From Clostridium ragsdalei P11 (lineage in GTDB: Bacteria > Bacillota > Clostridia > Clostridiales > Clostridiaceae), in assembly GCF_001675165.1 (NCBI RefSeq), contig NZ_LROS01000016.1, positions 1-64,000 of the forward strand: DNA of 64,000 bases, given 5' to 3'. The first letter of the stretch is position 1. Each line of letters starts with the position of its first letter. The translations under genes were made by a program, and so were the position numbers. Below the pieces are notes generated by a model, which was given only the letters and a program-made list of their open reading frames with translations, made no database searches and was not told the origin of the DNA. Below are positions 62,168 to 64,000 of the stretch, piece by piece.

Positions 62168-64000
62168 ATGGACTATAATTATGTAGGAAAAGGAATCCCT
62201 AGGATTGATGGAGTAGAAAAAGTTACTGGGGAAGCACAGTATGTTCAAGATATAAGCTTTAAAGGTATGCTTTATGCAAAAATCAAAACAAGCCCCTATG
62301 CACATGCATTAATTAAAAGTATTAATACAAGTAAGGCTAAAGAGTTACCTGGAGTAAAAGCAGTTTTGACTGGTCATGAGGCTTATCAGAAGCTTGGTAT
62401 ATATATTGTTGATAAACCAATACTTGCCGTAGATAAAGTAAGGTATTTTGGTGAGGCAGTTGCAGCCGTTGCAGCCGTTAATATTGATATAGCTGAAAGA
62501 GCAATAGATCTTATTGAAGTCGAATATGAACCTTTACCAGTTTTACTAGATGTTGAAGAAGCAGTAAAACCTAATGCTATTTTAATTCATCCAGATTTAG
62601 GAAATTACAAAACTATTCCAGGCGTATTTTTCCCAGAAGCAAACACAAATGTATCAAATCACTTTAAGTTAAAAAAAGGTGATATTAAAAAAGGGTTTGA
62701 AGAATCGGACTTAATAATTGAAAATAAATTTTATGTACCTCAAATACTTCATGTTCCAATGGAAACTCATTCAGTAATTGCAAAATGGGGTACGGGTGAT
62801 AAGATAAAAATTTGGAGTAGTGCACAGTCACCATTTACACTGCGTAATTTGTTTAGTATTGCTTTAAATATACCAATGGAGAATATTGAAGTTATAGTAC
62901 CATATATAGGTGGTGGTTTCGGAGGAAAAGCAGGAATTCATCTTGAACCATTAATTGCACTCCTTTCTAAAGCTTCAAACGGAAAGACAGTAAAATTTGT
63001 AGCAACAAGGGAAGAAGAAATATCAACGCTGCCTTGCAGACAGGGTCTAGTTGCTACAATTAAGACAGGAGTTAAAAAATCAGGAAAAATTATAGCAGAA
63101 GAAATTGAATATCTTTGGGATGCAGGAGCTTATGCAGATTACGGTGTTAATATTACAAGAGCTACCGGTTATTCTGGGGCAGGTCCATATGACATAGAAA
63201 ATGTTAAACTAGATTCCGAAACTGTTTATACAAATCATCTATTTGGTACAGCATACAGGGGATTTGGACACGCAGAGATTTTCTGGGCTATTGAAAGGCA
63301 AATGGAACTGGTTGCTAAAAAATTAGGTATGGACTCACTTGAGTTCAGGCTTAAAAATCTATTAAGACCAGGATCTATTACTATAACAGGTGAACCTATT
63401 CATGAACAATCTGGAAACGTTATCAAATGTATAAAGACTGTAGCCGATAGAATAGGATGGGGAAAACCTAAATCAGAAGAAGAAAAAGCATTAGAAAAGA
63501 AAACGGGTAAATATAGGGGCAAAGGTATAGCTGTTTTGCATAAAGCACCTGCAATGCCGAGTAATGCAGCTACATCAGCTATTGTTCAAATGAATGAGGA
63601 TGGATCTCTACGATTTAATGTTGCAGGTATAGATATGGGACAGGGTTCATATACAGCAATGGCTCAGATTATTGCAGAGAGACTTCATTTGCCTATTGAA
63701 AAAGTTCATGTAGTATTTGAAACAGATACGGATGAAGCACCATATGATTGGCAGACTGTGGCAAGTCGTATGACAATACTTGCAGGTAATGCCGTAATTG
63801 AAGCATGTAATGATTTAAAGGAACAAATTTTTGATGTGGCAGCAATTGTATTGCGTGCAGCTAAACATGATCTTGCACTTGGTGATGAATGTGTTTATGT
63901 AAAACAGTTTCCAGAAGAAAAAGTATACTATAGTGAAATTGCAGTGGGATACACCTATCCAAATGGAAACGGAATCGGCGGTCCACTAATTGGCAGAGGC
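62168..64000 (+). CDS. Molybdenum hydroxylase, Mo-binding subunit (second complex, cut by window end)
   Basis: Open from ATG 62168 to the last base, at least 611 residues. It begins MDYNYVGKGIPRIDGVEKVT, with IGGGFGGKAGIHLEP near residue 250, GTAYRGFGHAE near 360, VAGIDMGQGSYTAM near 485 and VASRMTILAGNA near 535. The C-terminal GxGE glutamate lies outside the window. It is more like the CO dehydrogenase/4-hydroxybenzoyl-CoA/nicotinate branch than the Se-dependent xanthine dehydrogenase at 20065. The substrate should be the N-heterocycle handled by this operon, which I cannot name. Confidence 0.9.
   Translation, partial: MDYNYVGKGIPRIDGVEKVTGEAQYVQDISFKGMLYAKIKTSPYAHALIKSINTSKAKELPGVKAVLTGHEAYQKLGIYIVDKPILAVDKVRYFGEAVAAVAAVNIDIAERAIDLIEVEYEPLPVLLDVEEAVKPNAILIHPDLGNYKTIPGVFFPEANTNVSNHFKLKKGDIKKGFEESDLIIENKFYVPQILHVPMETHSVIAKWGTGDKIKIWSSAQSPFTLRNLFSIALNIPMENIEVIVPYIGGGFGGKAGIHLEPLIALLSKASNGKTVKFVATREEEISTLPCRQGLVATIKTGVKKSGKIIAEEIEYLWDAGAYADYGVNITRATGYSGAGPYDIENVKLDSETVYTNHLFGTAYRGFGHAEIFWAIERQMELVAKKLGMDSLEFRLKNLLRPGSITITGEPIHEQSGNVIKCIKTVADRIGWGKPKSEEEKALEKKTGKYRGKGIAVLHKAPAMPSNAATSAIVQMNEDGSLRFNVAGIDMGQGSYTAMAQIIAERLHLPIEKVHVVFETDTDEAPYDWQTVASRMTILAGNAVIEACNDLKEQIFDVAAIVLRAAKHDLALGDECVYVKQFPEEKVYYSEIAVGYTYPNGNGIGGPLIGRG

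Overview
This is a 64 kb stretch of low-GC clostridial DNA. Strong GGAGG-type ribosome binding sites, frequent GTG/TTG starts, AT-rich codons, oxygen-sensitive Fe-S and molybdenum enzymes, and the E. coli-like yge/ygf/ssnA purine genes all point to a strict anaerobe. The gene content resembles acetogenic Clostridium of the C. ljungdahlii kind, but the species is an inference. No rRNA, tRNA, CRISPR array or transposase gene was seen.

Region 1 (1-12.9 kb) is a molybdenum aldehyde oxidoreductase locus. A Mop-type enzyme of 907 residues is followed by a GltD/HdrB-like Fe-S flavoprotein, a small Zn-ribbon protein, a phenylacetate-CoA-ligase-like enzyme, an XdhC-type maturation factor, a MobA-like/HD fusion and a histidine phosphatase. 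Two near-identical sigma-54 activators flank it, one cut by the window edge. The set looks like a self-contained enzyme, cofactor-handling and electron-transfer module.

Region 2 (13-32 kb) is purine salvage and hydroxylation: guanine deaminase, purine permease, adenine deaminase, a TetR regulator, a MobA-like/HTH fusion, a one-chain Se-dependent-type xanthine dehydrogenase, a three-subunit purine hydroxylase-type enzyme, a D-aminoacylase-like amidohydrolase, YgeX (diaminopropionate ammonia-lyase) and a xanthine/urate-type permease. Region 3 (32.8-43.1 kb) holds ygeW, ygfK, ssnA, ygeY, a carbamate kinase, a dihydropyrimidinase-like hyuA and a Crp-family regulator. These genes belong to the known anaerobic purine/uric acid degradation cluster. 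Four promoters in regions 2 and 3 carry the same 14-bp palindrome (or a variant) just after the -10 box, which defines a likely purine regulon.

Region 4 (43.2-51.6 kb) is nitrate/nitrite respiration or assimilation: an AsrABC-type siroheme reductase, a NarK-like transporter, a molybdopterin nitrate reductase, its ferredoxin and an NADH-type flavoprotein. A perfect Crp-type palindrome stands before it.

Region 5 (51.8-64 kb) is the least explained part: a PucR regulator, three genes matching AllH/AllF/AllG (oxamate carbamoyltransferase), a cyclase-family hydrolase, a GNAT-like protein, a thiolase-fold protein that has lost its catalytic cysteine, its DUF35 partner and a third molybdenum hydroxylase that runs off the window. 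I propose a pathway for an N-heterocycle ending in carbamoyl phosphate and a CoA-dependent carbon cleavage. The substrate is unknown.

Two families of mobile-looking inverted-repeat elements without genes (five and three copies) sit only between operons; one copy lies in the leader of the xanthine/urate permease.
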